Assembly (NCBI RefSeq): GCF_000715075.1
Contig: NC_134084.1
Coordinates: 7,008,501-7,072,500, forward strand
Direction: 5' to 3'
DNA length: 64,000 nt
Source of the DNA: Nicotiana tabacum
Lineage: Eukaryota; Streptophyta; Magnoliopsida; Solanales; Solanaceae
Made by a program: the position numbers and the translations under genes. Below, one piece after another: positions 34,429 through 45,419 of this stretch. Position 1 is the first letter of the stretch, and the number at the start of each line of letters is the position of its first letter. The notes beneath the pieces were generated by a model that made no database searches, was not told the origin of the DNA, and saw only the letters and a list, made by a program, of their open reading frames with translations.

Positions 34429-36173
34429 ACCCTCAAGGAAGTTCCTTTACCTCACTGCTCTTTCAAATTATAAGCCATGGGGACATGTCTTCATTTTTAA
34501 GTGTGGGGTGGGGATTTCTTCAATGTATGTTGTATGTAGTTGTATCGATTGACTGTTTGTTTTGTTCTGTTTCATTCTACTTTGATAATTTTGATGTTGT
34601 TAAGTAGGAATCGTTAGTTCAAAATAGATATATGGCTCGTCCCGACGATGGATCCCTATCGACGGGGTTCTTGAGGGACTGAATCGAGAGAAAAAAATTG
34701 GAAAATATATAGACTCCTCCTGATGACGGATCTTTTAGACGATTTTCTTGAGGGAAGTTAGGCTAGAGAAAACACCAAAAAGATTTTTTATTTTTTTCTT
34801 AGGTAGTGTAGCAACTCCCCTTTGATTTTTCTTTAGGCCACGGTTCTTTTCCAAGGGTTTAGCTTGAACCGGGTATAGGTAGTTTTTTATTTTATTTTCT
34901 TTTTGATTTGTAGATTAGGTTAATGGGCTACGAGCTAGAGAATCAAAAGAAAACCCATAGCGTTGACACACCTGAACATAATAGACCCTAGAGTGTAATG
35001 CTTAGTCTTATTTGTTGAATCTCACTAAAAGTGCCTTAATCTGTATGTTTGTTACTGAATTGAATGCTCGTAACAGAGCGTCTTGATGAGCTGATCTGAA
35101 TGAGTTATATGCCATGTATGGTGAGTTTTTGTGTAGTCCATGTATTGTACGTGTGTCTAGAACTTGCCCGGTATGTGAGTTGAAGCGAAATTTTAGGTGA
35201 TACTCGGTTTGAAAAATGATTTTAGGCTTTCTTTGACCTTTTTTTAGCTTAATTGCTTATCACAAATAAAATTTATCCCTAGTTAACCTTTTGAGCCTAT
35301 AGACTTTTGTTTGGCACCCACATTACAAGCCTATACCCTTTGTTCTTAATTGACATTATTTTGATCCTTTTACCTCTTAAAGCACTTTAATTGTGAATGA
35401 GCGCTAAAAGAAGTAAGAAGGAAAGTGTGAGGTGGCTTTTGAGTGGAACCAATAAAAGGAAGAAAGGTGCACTTGTTTTGTAGAATAATACACCTTTAGC
35501 GGAAAGTGAAAAGAAAAAGAAGAATAAACTAAAAAAAGAAAAGAGATGAATACATTGTGTCTTGTTCCAGCTAGTGGGTATGAATTAATATAGTGCTTAA
35601 AGAAGAAAGGGAGTATTTGTAGGGTGATATTGTTTGTGAAAGTGAAGTGGGTTGAAGAAGTTGCGCGAAAATTGCTCTTGTGATGTGTTAAAGTGCTTAG
35701 GAGGGTTAGTCACTATTCCTAATTATATCCTACCCGTCCCTTAGCCCACATTACAACCATGAAAAAGTCTGATTTTGGGTCGAGCAAGCCTACATTAGTA
35801 GAGATTTACATTAAGGGCAAGCTTATGGTACCAATTGCATGAATGTGACTTCTTTTGTAAGGGTGAGTGATTTCTTTGATATATGTGAGTATATGACTCG
35901 AATGTGTGGATTGATTTCAATTTGCGTTGATGTGATTGTGAGGGCATATGATTCGTGACGGAAAAGCAAGTCTTGACTTCTGTGTAGAGTATGTTGAGGA
36001 AGTATGAAATGGCACTTGGGAGTCAACCTTTGAGGCTAGGATTGTTTACTGCTAGGCGTAATGTATGTAAATTGTTCTAGGTGTAAAGCGTTAGGGGAGA
36101 TGGTTGAGTGGAGAAACCTTTAGAATGCATAGTTTGATTGCTCGAGGACTAGCAATGAATTAAGTGTGGGTGT
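34429..36173 (+). other. Athila 3' non-coding region up to the polypurine tract
   Basis: No coding frame is seen. Two related stretches at 34640-34670 and 34710-34740 share GACGATGGATCC/GACGACGGATC-like words. The polypurine tract AAGTGTGGGTG (36163-36173) abuts the 3' LTR. Confidence 0.6.
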
Positions 36174-37480
36174 TGATAATAGGCTAAATCTAGGTAATTT
36201 GGCGATTGTTTATGCTTCCACTTGATTATATTCCAATATCATAATATGGTTAATTGATGAAAAATAGGCTCTAATTGTGAATTGTATACATTTCAGGTTG
36301 AGGAGCCTATGTGATGCCTTAAAAGTGTGATTGGAACCATTTTGGAGCAAGAAAGACTCCTCGGAGCTGAGTACGCTTGAAGACGAGGAAAAGAAACGAT
36401 GAAATAGAAAATTGGACATGCGCGCCCGCGCTACTTTTAGCGCGTCCAAGATAGAATCCTCAGCCAACTAGCGTGGCTAGATGCGCGACCAGGTGCACGG
36501 TCGCACTAGTCCAAATTTTGGGAAGAATTATTTAGGGGCAAAATTGGAAATCTGAAGGAAAACCCACTTAACCTATATAAAGTCAAGCTCGCCCAAGGAA
36601 GTTTTGGGAGAGTCGAGTGCAAGAAATACAGAGGCAAGAGGCAAGGAGGAGATTTGACCATCAAGTTCTTATTTTCTTCTCTTGGTTTTTGCTAATTGGG
36701 ATGAAATTGAACCTATTTGTGATGAACACTAGTATGAGTAGCTAAAACCCATTGTTCTAGGGTCATGGGTGAAACATGAATGTTATTGTTTGAAGTTTAA
36801 TTTGACAAAGTTGGTTTATCATCTTGGGTTGTGTATTTAATTCTGCTTTTAATTATTTTGCTGAGTAACTAACAGTGAAATACTATCTACGAATCTTTAA
36901 TTGAACTCGAAAGTGGGAACTTTAGATTGCATATAGAATTAAATAGAGCAAGTTCTTGAACCCGAGCCTCGGGGAACAGGTTAGCAATTGGGATAGACAT
37001 ATACCCAATTGCCTTGTTTGGTTGAAATACAGGAATTGTAAATGCATTCTTGTTAATCTTAATTCCATAGACATATAGGCATTGTGTTAACTTGAATAGG
37101 CCAGTAAGAACTCGACAGATTTTTATGAGTAACATTAACCCTGTCAATCAACAATCCAGGTAAATCGATTAGTCATTTTAAGCTAAGAACATAACACGAT
37201 TGTTAATTAGCCTGTGACCTTGGAATATCCTCTCCTACTGTTTGTTACTCGGAATTGTTACTTATTTGGTTAATTACTCTAGTTAGATTATTGCTTGGTA
37301 ATTAGGTAGTAAAACAATTACATCTCTATTTTGTGAAAAAAAAAACCTCTTGAATAGACAAATTAATTGAGTTTGAATTAATCAACAGTTAATCATAAGT
37401 CTTCGTGGGAATGATACTCTACTTACTACTCTATTACTTGACGATCACGTGCACTTGCGTGAGTGTTTTTGGTCGCAACA
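36174..37480 (+). repeat. Athila 3' LTR
   Basis: A 1307-bp match to 24475-25778. Compared with the 5' LTR it has lost one GCGCGCC-rich segment and gained a short one. Other differences are mostly transitions. It ends GGTCGCAACA, followed by the CGTAT TSD. Confidence 0.92.
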
Positions 37481-37485
37481 CGTAT

Positions 37486-40157
37486 GCCCGAAATTGAATT
37501 CCGAGGTCCCTAGCCCGAGAAATGAATTTTTGATGAAAATTGAAATACTAAAAATTAAATGGTTTTAAGAATTTGATTAATGTTTGATCTTGTTGGTATC
37601 TGACCCGTATTTTGATTTCGAAGCCCGGTACAGGTCCAAAATGATATTTATACCTTATCCGTAAAATTTGGATAGAAACAGATCTAGATTGACGTGATTC
37701 AGACGTCCGGTTGAGAAAATAGAAGTTTTAAAACTTTCTTGAAAATTTCATTCAATTTGGTGTTAAATTCATAGTTCTAGGTGTTATTTTGGCAATTTGA
37801 TCGCGCAAGCAAGTTCGTATGTTTTAAGGCTTGTGCGCATGATTGGTTTGGAGCCCCGAGGGCTCGGATGAGTTTCGAATAGGCTACGAAGTGATTTGGA
37901 CTTAAGAAAATTGCTGGTGTGCTTCAGGTCTGCAGGTCTCGGAAACGCGAGGTCTGGCTCGCAAATGCGAGCCTTGCATTTGCGAAGAAAGTTCATATTT
38001 GCGAGCAATGGATTGGGAGGGGACCTTTGCAATTGCGAAGCTCAGGATCGCAATCGCGATCAACAATGACCGCATTTGCGAACAATTGTTCGCGTTTGCC
38101 ATGATAGCAGGGCCAGACCATTCTTCGCATTTGCGAAGTAAAGTTCGCATTTGCAGGGTTCGCAATTGCAAACCTCAGATCGCAAATGTGATACTTGCAA
38201 CTGTTCAAAAATAATTTTGGACGGGATTTTTCATTCATTCTCCCATTTTTCAAAACATAAACCTCAAGAGGCGATTTTCCAAAGACCACTTCTTCCCTAA
38301 ATCATATATAAGTGATTCTTAGCTCATTTTTTCAATCTTTTACTTCTTTTTACAAGATTTCATCCTAGAATCTAGGGTTTTTCATGGTGGAATTGGGGAT
38401 TTTTGGGTAGAACTTAGGAATTTCGAATTTTGGGGATTTAGACCTCAAATTTAGGTCAGATTCCAAAACCAATTGTATATTCGGGCTCGGGGGTGAATGG
38501 CTAATCGGGTTTTGGTCCGAATTCCGAGTCTTGACCAAGCGGGCCGGGGGTCGATTTTTGACTTTTGCGGGGAAATGTTTGGAAACTTATAATTATGTAT
38601 TGGAATTGATTTCTTTAGCGATAATTGATGTTATTAAGTTAATTATGACTAGATACGAGTGGTTTGGAGGTGGAATCTAGAGGAAACGTGGTAATTGAGC
38701 GTTGAGTTGGCCATTGGATTGAGGTAAGTGTTGTGCCTAACTTTGACTCGAGGAATTAGAGATCTTTGGCTTAATTGCTATGTAAAAATCTATGTGAGTG
38801 GCGTATAAGTGAGGTGACGAGTACCTATGCGCCACCAATTTATCTATTTCACCTGTTTTCTTCCTGTTCTTATTATATTGTCTTCCCTGCATTGTTTTCT
38901 ACATGCTTTACTGGTATTTCCATGTTTAATTGCTACTTGTCATATATTATTTTTCTTTGTTGAAGGTATTAGCTATTCTGTAGTTTCATTATCTCATATT
39001 ATTGGCTTAAGCGGGTTTAGCGGTGTTTATGGTGTATTTTCGATTGGTCTCGCTGAGTAGTATTATTTGTGTGAAGTTTCATAATGTACAAGCTTTCCGT
39101 TTGCTTTGGTTTGAGGTTTAAATATCGTGGAGAATTTTGAGTTAAATTGTGAAATTCCTGTTCTTAGTGTGTAACTGGTACTGATATGGTAGGATTGGGT
39201 TGTGCGTATTGAGGATGAATAAGGGTGAAATGCTATTATATGGTAGGATCGGGTTGCGCGCTGCAACAGGAGGAATAAGGGTGATATTTTAAGGAGGAAT
39301 AAGGGTGAAATGCTATTGTACGGTAGGATCGGATTGCACGCCGCAATAGGAGGAATAAGGGTGGATTGATATGGAGTAATAAGGGTGAATATTTATATTG
39401 ATATTGATATATGGTGGAATTTGGATGCGCGCCGCATCAGTTTATGTGTTTATGTATTTTCTTCTACAGTGTAAGTTATTTGCTAGCTTCGCATTTCACT
39501 TAAGGATTGGTTATAGCTGGATACTGATAAAGCACATGAGTTTTATATTCATTCCTTGCAAGTTACTTCTTTATTTTATCCTGCCATTCTTTCTACTTTT
39601 ATTATAAATTGTATGCAGGTTATATTGTAATTGCCCCGCCTTAGCCTCGTCGCTACCTCGTCGAGGTTAGGATCGACACTTACCAGTACATGGGGTCGGT
39701 TGTACTGATACTGCACTCTGCACTCTCTATGCAGATTTTGGAGCTGGTAGTGGTTGATCGAGAGGTCAGTTGTAGATATTTCAACTAGGAGACCTAAGAT
39801 AGTCCTGCTGGCATCCGTAGGCCCTGGCGTCCCCTTCTACATCTCTACGTTACTGTTTTCTTTATTTCCAGAACAGTTGTCATTTCTTTCAGACCGATGT
39901 TTGTAGAAAATCATAGTATGTTCGTGGATTGTGACACCAGATTCTGGGTAGTAATAGCAATGGTATTGGTTATCGCATATAGACAAAAAGGTTATTTACT
40001 TACTTCAGCATTTGTTTCTGCTTGTTTTAGCTTGTTAATTTTTAATCAATGAAATGTAAAGGAAAATGGTTAATATAAACTCTAACATTGGCTTGTCTAG
40101 CAAGTGTGATGTTAGGTACCATCACGGTCCCGATGGTGGGAATTCTGGGTCGTGACA
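37486..40157 (+). repeat. Chromovirus 5' LTR, right part
   Basis: This continues the LTR that begins at 24208-24474; together they match 45420-48322. It includes an array of short palindromic words of the type CGCATTTGCG/CGCAAATGCG (about 37935-38200). It also has a minisatellite (about 39178-39420) of units with GGTAGGATCGG, TTGCGCGC, GCAACAGGAGGAATAAGG. The LTR ends GGGTCGTGACA. Confidence 0.9.
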
Positions 40158-40160
40158 AGT

Positions 40161-40172
40161 TGGTATAAAAGC
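40161..40172 (+). promoter_or_regulatory. Chromovirus primer-binding site (degenerate, initiator tRNA-Met)
   Basis: TGGTATAAAAGC lies three bases after the LTR end. The canonical initiator tRNA-Met site is TGGTATCAGAGC, so two positions have changed (C to A and G to A). Confidence 0.75.
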
Positions 40173-40356
40173 ACTAGGTTACTTTGGTCTCACGATTCAC
40201 GAACAGGCTTAGTAGAGCTTGGGGATTGGTACGGACATCTGTACTTATCTTCTAGAGGCTATAGAGTTTATGAACAATTACTAATCTATTCTTCTCTATC
40301 GTGTGATGGTGTTCTCTCATTACTAATTGAGCTCTTCTATTCTTTTTCACTCGCAG

Positions 40357-41909
40357 ATGGCGAGAACACGTACCGCATCTTTAGCTGAGCAGCACCCAGA
40401 GCCCCCAGTAGAAGCTCCTATGAGGGGCAGATGTCGAGGTCGAGGTCGTGCCAGAGGCCGAGGTAGGGGCAGGGCTCAGCCAAGAGCTCGAGCAGCAGCA
40501 CTAGTAGTAGAGCCTCAATGGAGTTTGACGCTGAGGTTTCGGTCCAGACTGCTCCTGCCGGACTAGCTCAGATCCTGCAGGGGTTTATAGCCACCCCAGT
40601 GCTTTAGGATGCTTTGGTCTGTCTTGTGGGCCTTAGGGAGAGTGTAGCTCAAACCGACACATTTCCTGTAGCACCAGCTGTTTCTCAGGCTGGGGGAGGA
40701 GCCCAAACTCTCGCTACCCACACTCCTGAGCAGATGACTCCCCAGTTTCAAACTCTAAGAGCTCAGCCAGTCAGGGTAGTTCTGTCGGGTGTTGCAGTAC
40801 AGACTGGTGATGGATCAACTATGTTTTTTGAGGCCTTGTGGAGATTGGTTAGGTTTACCAAGCTTTTCACCACTACTTATGGCGGTACATATTCAGAGGA
40901 TCCCCAGGACTATCTGGATAGTTGTCACGAGGTGTTACAAAACATGGGGATAGTGGAGACCAATGAAGTCGACTTTGTTGCTTTTTGTCTTTCAGGTTCC
41001 GCCAAGAAATGGTGAAGGGATTTTTGTTTGGCCAGACCGGCTGGGTCACCAGCTCTCACTTGGGACCAGTTCTCTCAGCTATTTTTGGAGAAGTATCTTC
41101 CTATCACTTTTAGATAGGACTATCGGAGGCAGTTCGAGCGCCTTCAACAAGGTTCTATAACTATCACTCAGTACGAGACTAGATTTGTTGATTTAGCCCG
41201 GCATGCTCTTCTTATACTTCCTACCGAGAGAAAGGGTAAAGAGGTTTATTGAGGGACTTCTCAGCCTATCAGATTGCAGATGGCTAAGGAGACTGTGAAC
41301 GAGATTTCTTTTCAGTATGCAGCCAATGTTGCCAGGCGAGTTGAGATGGTTTTAGCTCAAGGGAGTGGTCAGGGGCCTAACAAGAGGCCTCGTCACTCTG
41401 GTGGATTCAGTAGGGCCTCATTTGGAGGCCGTGGTACTTTTGGTATAGGCCATCCTCCCAGGCTATTTTATTAAGCACTCTATGCATCCCATGGAGCTTT
41501 AGGGAGTTGTGTTCCCTATGTACCTTCTTCGGGGCAACCAGCTTATAGTGCACCACTAGCTCCTATCAGAGCACCTCCTCTTCAGAGTTATTATCATAGT
41601 CAGTCGGCTTGTACGGGTCAGTATCAGTTTCCCCAGCCACAATATCAGGATGAATGTTTTGAGTGTGGTGATTATGGGCATATACAGAGGACATGTCCGA
41701 GATTATTGGGTGTTCAGCCACTGCATCAGGGTTCTCGTGCCATGGTTCCGGCACTAGTGGCTGCACCACCTGCTCAGCCAGCCAGAGGCAAGGGTCAGGT
41801 AGCCAGAGGTAGGGGCCAGACTATTAGAGGTAGAGGTCAGACCGTTAGAGGTAGAGGCTCACTAGCTAGAGGTCGTCCTAGGGATATGGTTCAGAGTGGT
41901 GAGGCCTAG
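40357..41909 (+). pseudogene. Chromovirus gag (broken)
   Basis: It starts MARTRTASLAEQ at 40357, followed by an RG-rich stretch, then shifts frame. The gag core is at 40614-41012 and beyond (RLVRFTKLFTTTYGG, DPQDYLDSCHEVLQNMGI, FCLSGSAKKW). TGA at 41013-41015 follows a TGG and probably replaces a second TGG. Another stop lies at about 41112. Fragments continue as QMAKETVNEISFQYAANVAR, then a CCHC zinc knuckle CFECGDYGHIQRTCP (about 41656-41700) in a different frame from the RG-rich frame at 41706-41909. It is non-functional. Confidence 0.85.
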
Positions 41910-41951
41910 CCTCGATGCTATGCTATTCCAGCCAGACCTAAGGCTGAGTCA

Positions 41952-44900
41952 TTGAATGCGGTTATCACAGGTACAGTTTCCGTTTGTAGTAGAGATGCCT
42001 CAATTTTATTTGATCCGAGTTATACTTATTTATATGTGTCATCCTATTTTGCTCCCTATTTGGTTATACCTCGTGGTTCTTTGAGTGCTCCGGTGTATGT
42101 GTCCACACCTTTAAGAGATTCTATCATTGTATATCGTGTCTATTATTTGTGTGTGGTTGTCATTGGAGGTCTTGAGACCAGCGTAGATCTTTTGCTTCTC
42201 GATATGGTTGATTTTGATGTCATTTTGGGTATGGATTGGATGTCACCTTATCATGGTATATTGGACTGTCACGCCAAGATAGTGACCTTAGCTTTGCCGG
42301 GGTTGCCTCGATTAAAGTGGAGAAGGACTCCTGGTCATTCTACCAGTAGGGTTATCTCTTATATGAAGGCTCAGCATATGGTCGAGAAGGGGTATTTGGC
42401 TTATTTGGCTTATGTTCGTGATTCTAGTGTGGATGTTCCTTCCATGGATTCTGTACTAGTTGTTCGGGAGTTTCCAGAGGTATTTCCTGTAGACCTGCCG
42501 TGGATGCCACCCGACAGGGATATCGACTTTTGCATTGATTTGGCTCCGGGCACTCAGCCCATTTCCATTCCGCCATACCATATGGCCCCGCCAGAGTTGA
42601 AAGAATTGAAGGAGCAGTTGCAAGATTTTCTTGATAAGGGCTTTATTAGACCTAGTGTCTCGCCCTGGAGTGCGTCAGTTTTGTTTGTAAAGACGAAGGA
42701 TGGATCGATGAGGATGTGCATAGATTATCGGTAGTTGAACAAAGTCACCATCAAGAAGAAGTATCCATTGTCGATGATTGATGATTTATTTGATCAGCTT
42801 CAGGGTGCCAAAGTGTTTTCGAAGATTGATTTGAGATCTGATTACTATCAGTTGAGGATTAGGGCGTTTGATATCCCTAAGACAACTTTTCGAACTATGT
42901 GTGGGCATTATGAGTTCTTAGTGATGTCATTTGGGCTGACAAATGCCCCCAACAACGTTCATGGATTTGATGAACCTAGTATTCAGGCCCTATTTGGATT
43001 CCTTTGCGATTGTCTTCATTGATGATATCTTGGTATATTCCCGCACCCGGGAGGAGCATGAGTAGCATCTTCAGACCGTTCTTTAGACTTTGAGCGACAA
43101 CCAGTTATATCCTAAGTTTTTGAAATGTGAGTTTTGGTTGAGTTCAGTTGCTTTCTTGGGTCATGTCGTATCGAAAGAGGGTATTCAGATGGATCCAAAG
43201 AAGATTGAGGCAGTCAAGAACTGGACCAGACCTATGTCAGCTACAGAGATCCACAATTTCTTGGGATTGGCAGGCTATTACTGCTGGTTTATAGAGGGAT
43301 TTTCATCTATAACAGCCCCGATGACCAAGTTGACCCAGAAGGGTGCCCCGTTCAGATGGTCAGACGAGTGTGAGGTGATCTTTCAAAAGCTCAAGACTGC
43401 TTTGACTACGGCGCAAGAGTTAGCGTTGCCCACAAGTTCAGGATCTTATACCGTATATTGTGATTCATCTCGGGTTGGAATTGGTGCGGTATTGATGCAG
43501 AATGGCAAGGTTATTGCATATTCTTTGCGACAGATAAAGATTCATGAGATGAATTATCCAGTTCATGACTTAGAGTTGACAGCCATTGTTCACGCGCTGA
43601 AGATTTGGAGGCACAATCTATATGGCGTGTCATATTAGGTGTTCACAGATCATAAGAGTTTGCAGTATTTGTTCAAACAAAAGGAGCTCAATTTGAGGCA
43701 GACGAGGTGGTTGGAGTTATTGAAAGACTATGATATCACCATTTTGTATCATCCCGGAAAGGCCAATGTAGTGGCCTATGCTTTGAGTAGGAAGTCACCT
43801 AGTATGGGCAACCTTGCGTATATTTCAGTAGGTGAGAGACTGCTTGCATTAGATGTTCAGGCTTTGGCCAATCAGTTCGTGAGATTTGATGTTTCTGAGC
43901 CCTGTCGTGTTTTAGCTTGCACAGTCGCTTGGTCTTCTTTATTTGAGCGCATCAGGGAGTGGCAGTATGATGACCCTCATTTCCTTGTCCTTAGGGACAC
44001 AGTGCAGCACGGAGATGCCAAACAGGTTACAGTGGGAGATGATGGAGTTTTGAGGATACATGGTCGTGTTTCTGTGCTTAATGTGGATGGACTTCGTGAG
44101 TTGATTCTAGAGGAGGCCTACAGTTACCGATATTCTATTCATCCGGGAGCCGCCAAGATGTATCAGGACTTGCGGTATCACTATTGGTGGAGGAGGATGA
44201 AAAAGGATATAGTTGCTTATATGGCTCGATGTCTAAATTGTCAGCAAGTAAAGTACGAGCATCAGAGGCCTGGTGGTTTGTTTTAGAGGATATAAATTCC
44301 CGAGTGGAAGTGGGAGCGTATCACTATGGATTTTGTTGTTAGACTCCCATGGACTTAGAGGAAATTCGATGTAGTTTGGGTCATTATGGACAGGCTGACC
44401 AAGTCAGCGCATTTCATTCTTGTAGCAGCTTCATATTCTTCAGAGTGGCTGGCAGAGATTTATATCCTTGAGATCGTTCGTCTTCACGGTGTTCCCGTGT
44501 CTATCATTTCTGATCGAGGTACACAATTCACCTCACATTTTTGAAGGGCGGTGCATCACGAGTTAGGTACACAAGTTGAGTTGAGCACAACATTTCACCC
44601 TCAGACGAAGGGAGAGTCCGAGCGTACTATTCATATCTTAGAGGATATGCTCCGCGCTTTGTTATTAACTTCGGAGGCTCTTGGGATCAGTTATTGCTGT
44701 TAGCAGAGTTTGCTGACAACAACAGTTATCATTCGAGCATCTATATGGCTTCCTATGAGGCATTATATGGTAGACGGTGTGGATCGCCGATCGGATAGTT
44801 TGAGCCGGGAGAGGCTCGGTTATTGGGTACAGATTTAGTACAAGATGTCTTGGATAAGGCAACGATCATTCAGGATAGACTTCGCGCAGCTCAGTCCAGG

Positions 44901-45370
44901 CAGAAGAGTTATGCCGACGTAAGGTTTGTGATGTTGTATTCATGGTCGGAGAGAGAGTGTTACTCTGTGTGCCACCCATGAAGGGTGTAATGAGATTTGG
45001 AAACAAGGGCAAGTTGAACCCTAGGTATATCAGGCCTTTTGAGATTCTCTAGAGAGTGGGTGAGGTGGCTTACAAGCTCGCATTGCCACCCAGTTTATCA
45101 GCAGTTCATCCGACATTTCATGTATCCATACTCTGGAAGTATCACAGTGATCCATCCCACATGTTAGATTTTAGCTCTGTCCAGTTGGACAAAGATTTGA
45201 GTTATGAGGAGGAGCCGGTGGCTATTCTAGACCGACAGGTTCGTCAGTTGAGATCAAAGAGTTATCCTTCAGTTCGTGTGCAGTGGATGGGTTAGCCTGT
45301 TGAGGCAGCTACCTGGGAGTCCGAGTATGATATGCAGAGTAGATATCCCCACCTTTTTTCGAGCTCAAGT
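41952..45370 (+). pseudogene. Chromovirus pol with chromodomain-like tail (broken)
   Basis: Blocks in order: protease (ASILFDPSYTYLYVSSYF, with DPS where D-S/P-G is usual); RT from about 42460 (KGFIRPSVSPWSASVLFVKT); TAG 42732-42734; [18 protein letters not shown]-run near 42950 then shifts the frame, and the active site [10 protein letters not shown] (43012-43041) is in another frame. RNase H follows ([20 protein letters not shown]), TAG at about 43636, [12 protein letters not shown]. Integrase has [17 protein letters not shown] and the [11 protein letters not shown] zinc half, then several TAG/TAA/TGA stops (44284-44542). The tail HPTFHVSILWKY and RQVRQLRSKSYPSVRVQWMG is the chromodomain-type end, broken by TAG at about 45293. 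Confidence 0.88.
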
Positions 45371-45419
45371 ATTTTTCTATGTCCGTTCGAGGACGAACGA
45401 TTGTTTTAGAGGTGGAGAA

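Larger units (their letters stand above)
24475..37480 (+). mobile_element. Athila-type Ty3/gypsy retrotransposon nested in the chromovirus 5' LTR
   Basis: Termini are TGATAATAGGC and GGTCGCAACA, with TSD CGTAT at 24470-24474 and 37481-37485. The 5' LTR is 24475-25778 (1304 bp) and the 3' LTR 36174-37480 (1307 bp). They are near-identical; the differences I saw are mostly C/T or G/A changes plus small indels in a GCGC-rich block. PBS, gag, protease, RT, RNase H, integrase and an env-like frame follow in order. The LTRs differ less than those of the host element, consistent with later insertion. It has many stops and frameshifts, so it is inactive. Confidence 0.93.

Noticed and set aside
33925..34436. 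Minus-strand and alternate frames over the env-like ORF
   Set aside because: Compositional shadows; the plus-strand frame ending at 34428 has the coding-like, coiled-coil pattern.
37935..38200. CRISPR-like array of short palindromes
   Set aside because: There are no regular spacers, the genome is plant, and the array lies inside a retrotransposon LTR.
37902..38289. Overlapping frames over the CGCATTTGCG array in the chromovirus LTR (also 45949-46471)
   Set aside because: The palindromic words avoid stops in several frames at once, giving false ORFs on both strands.
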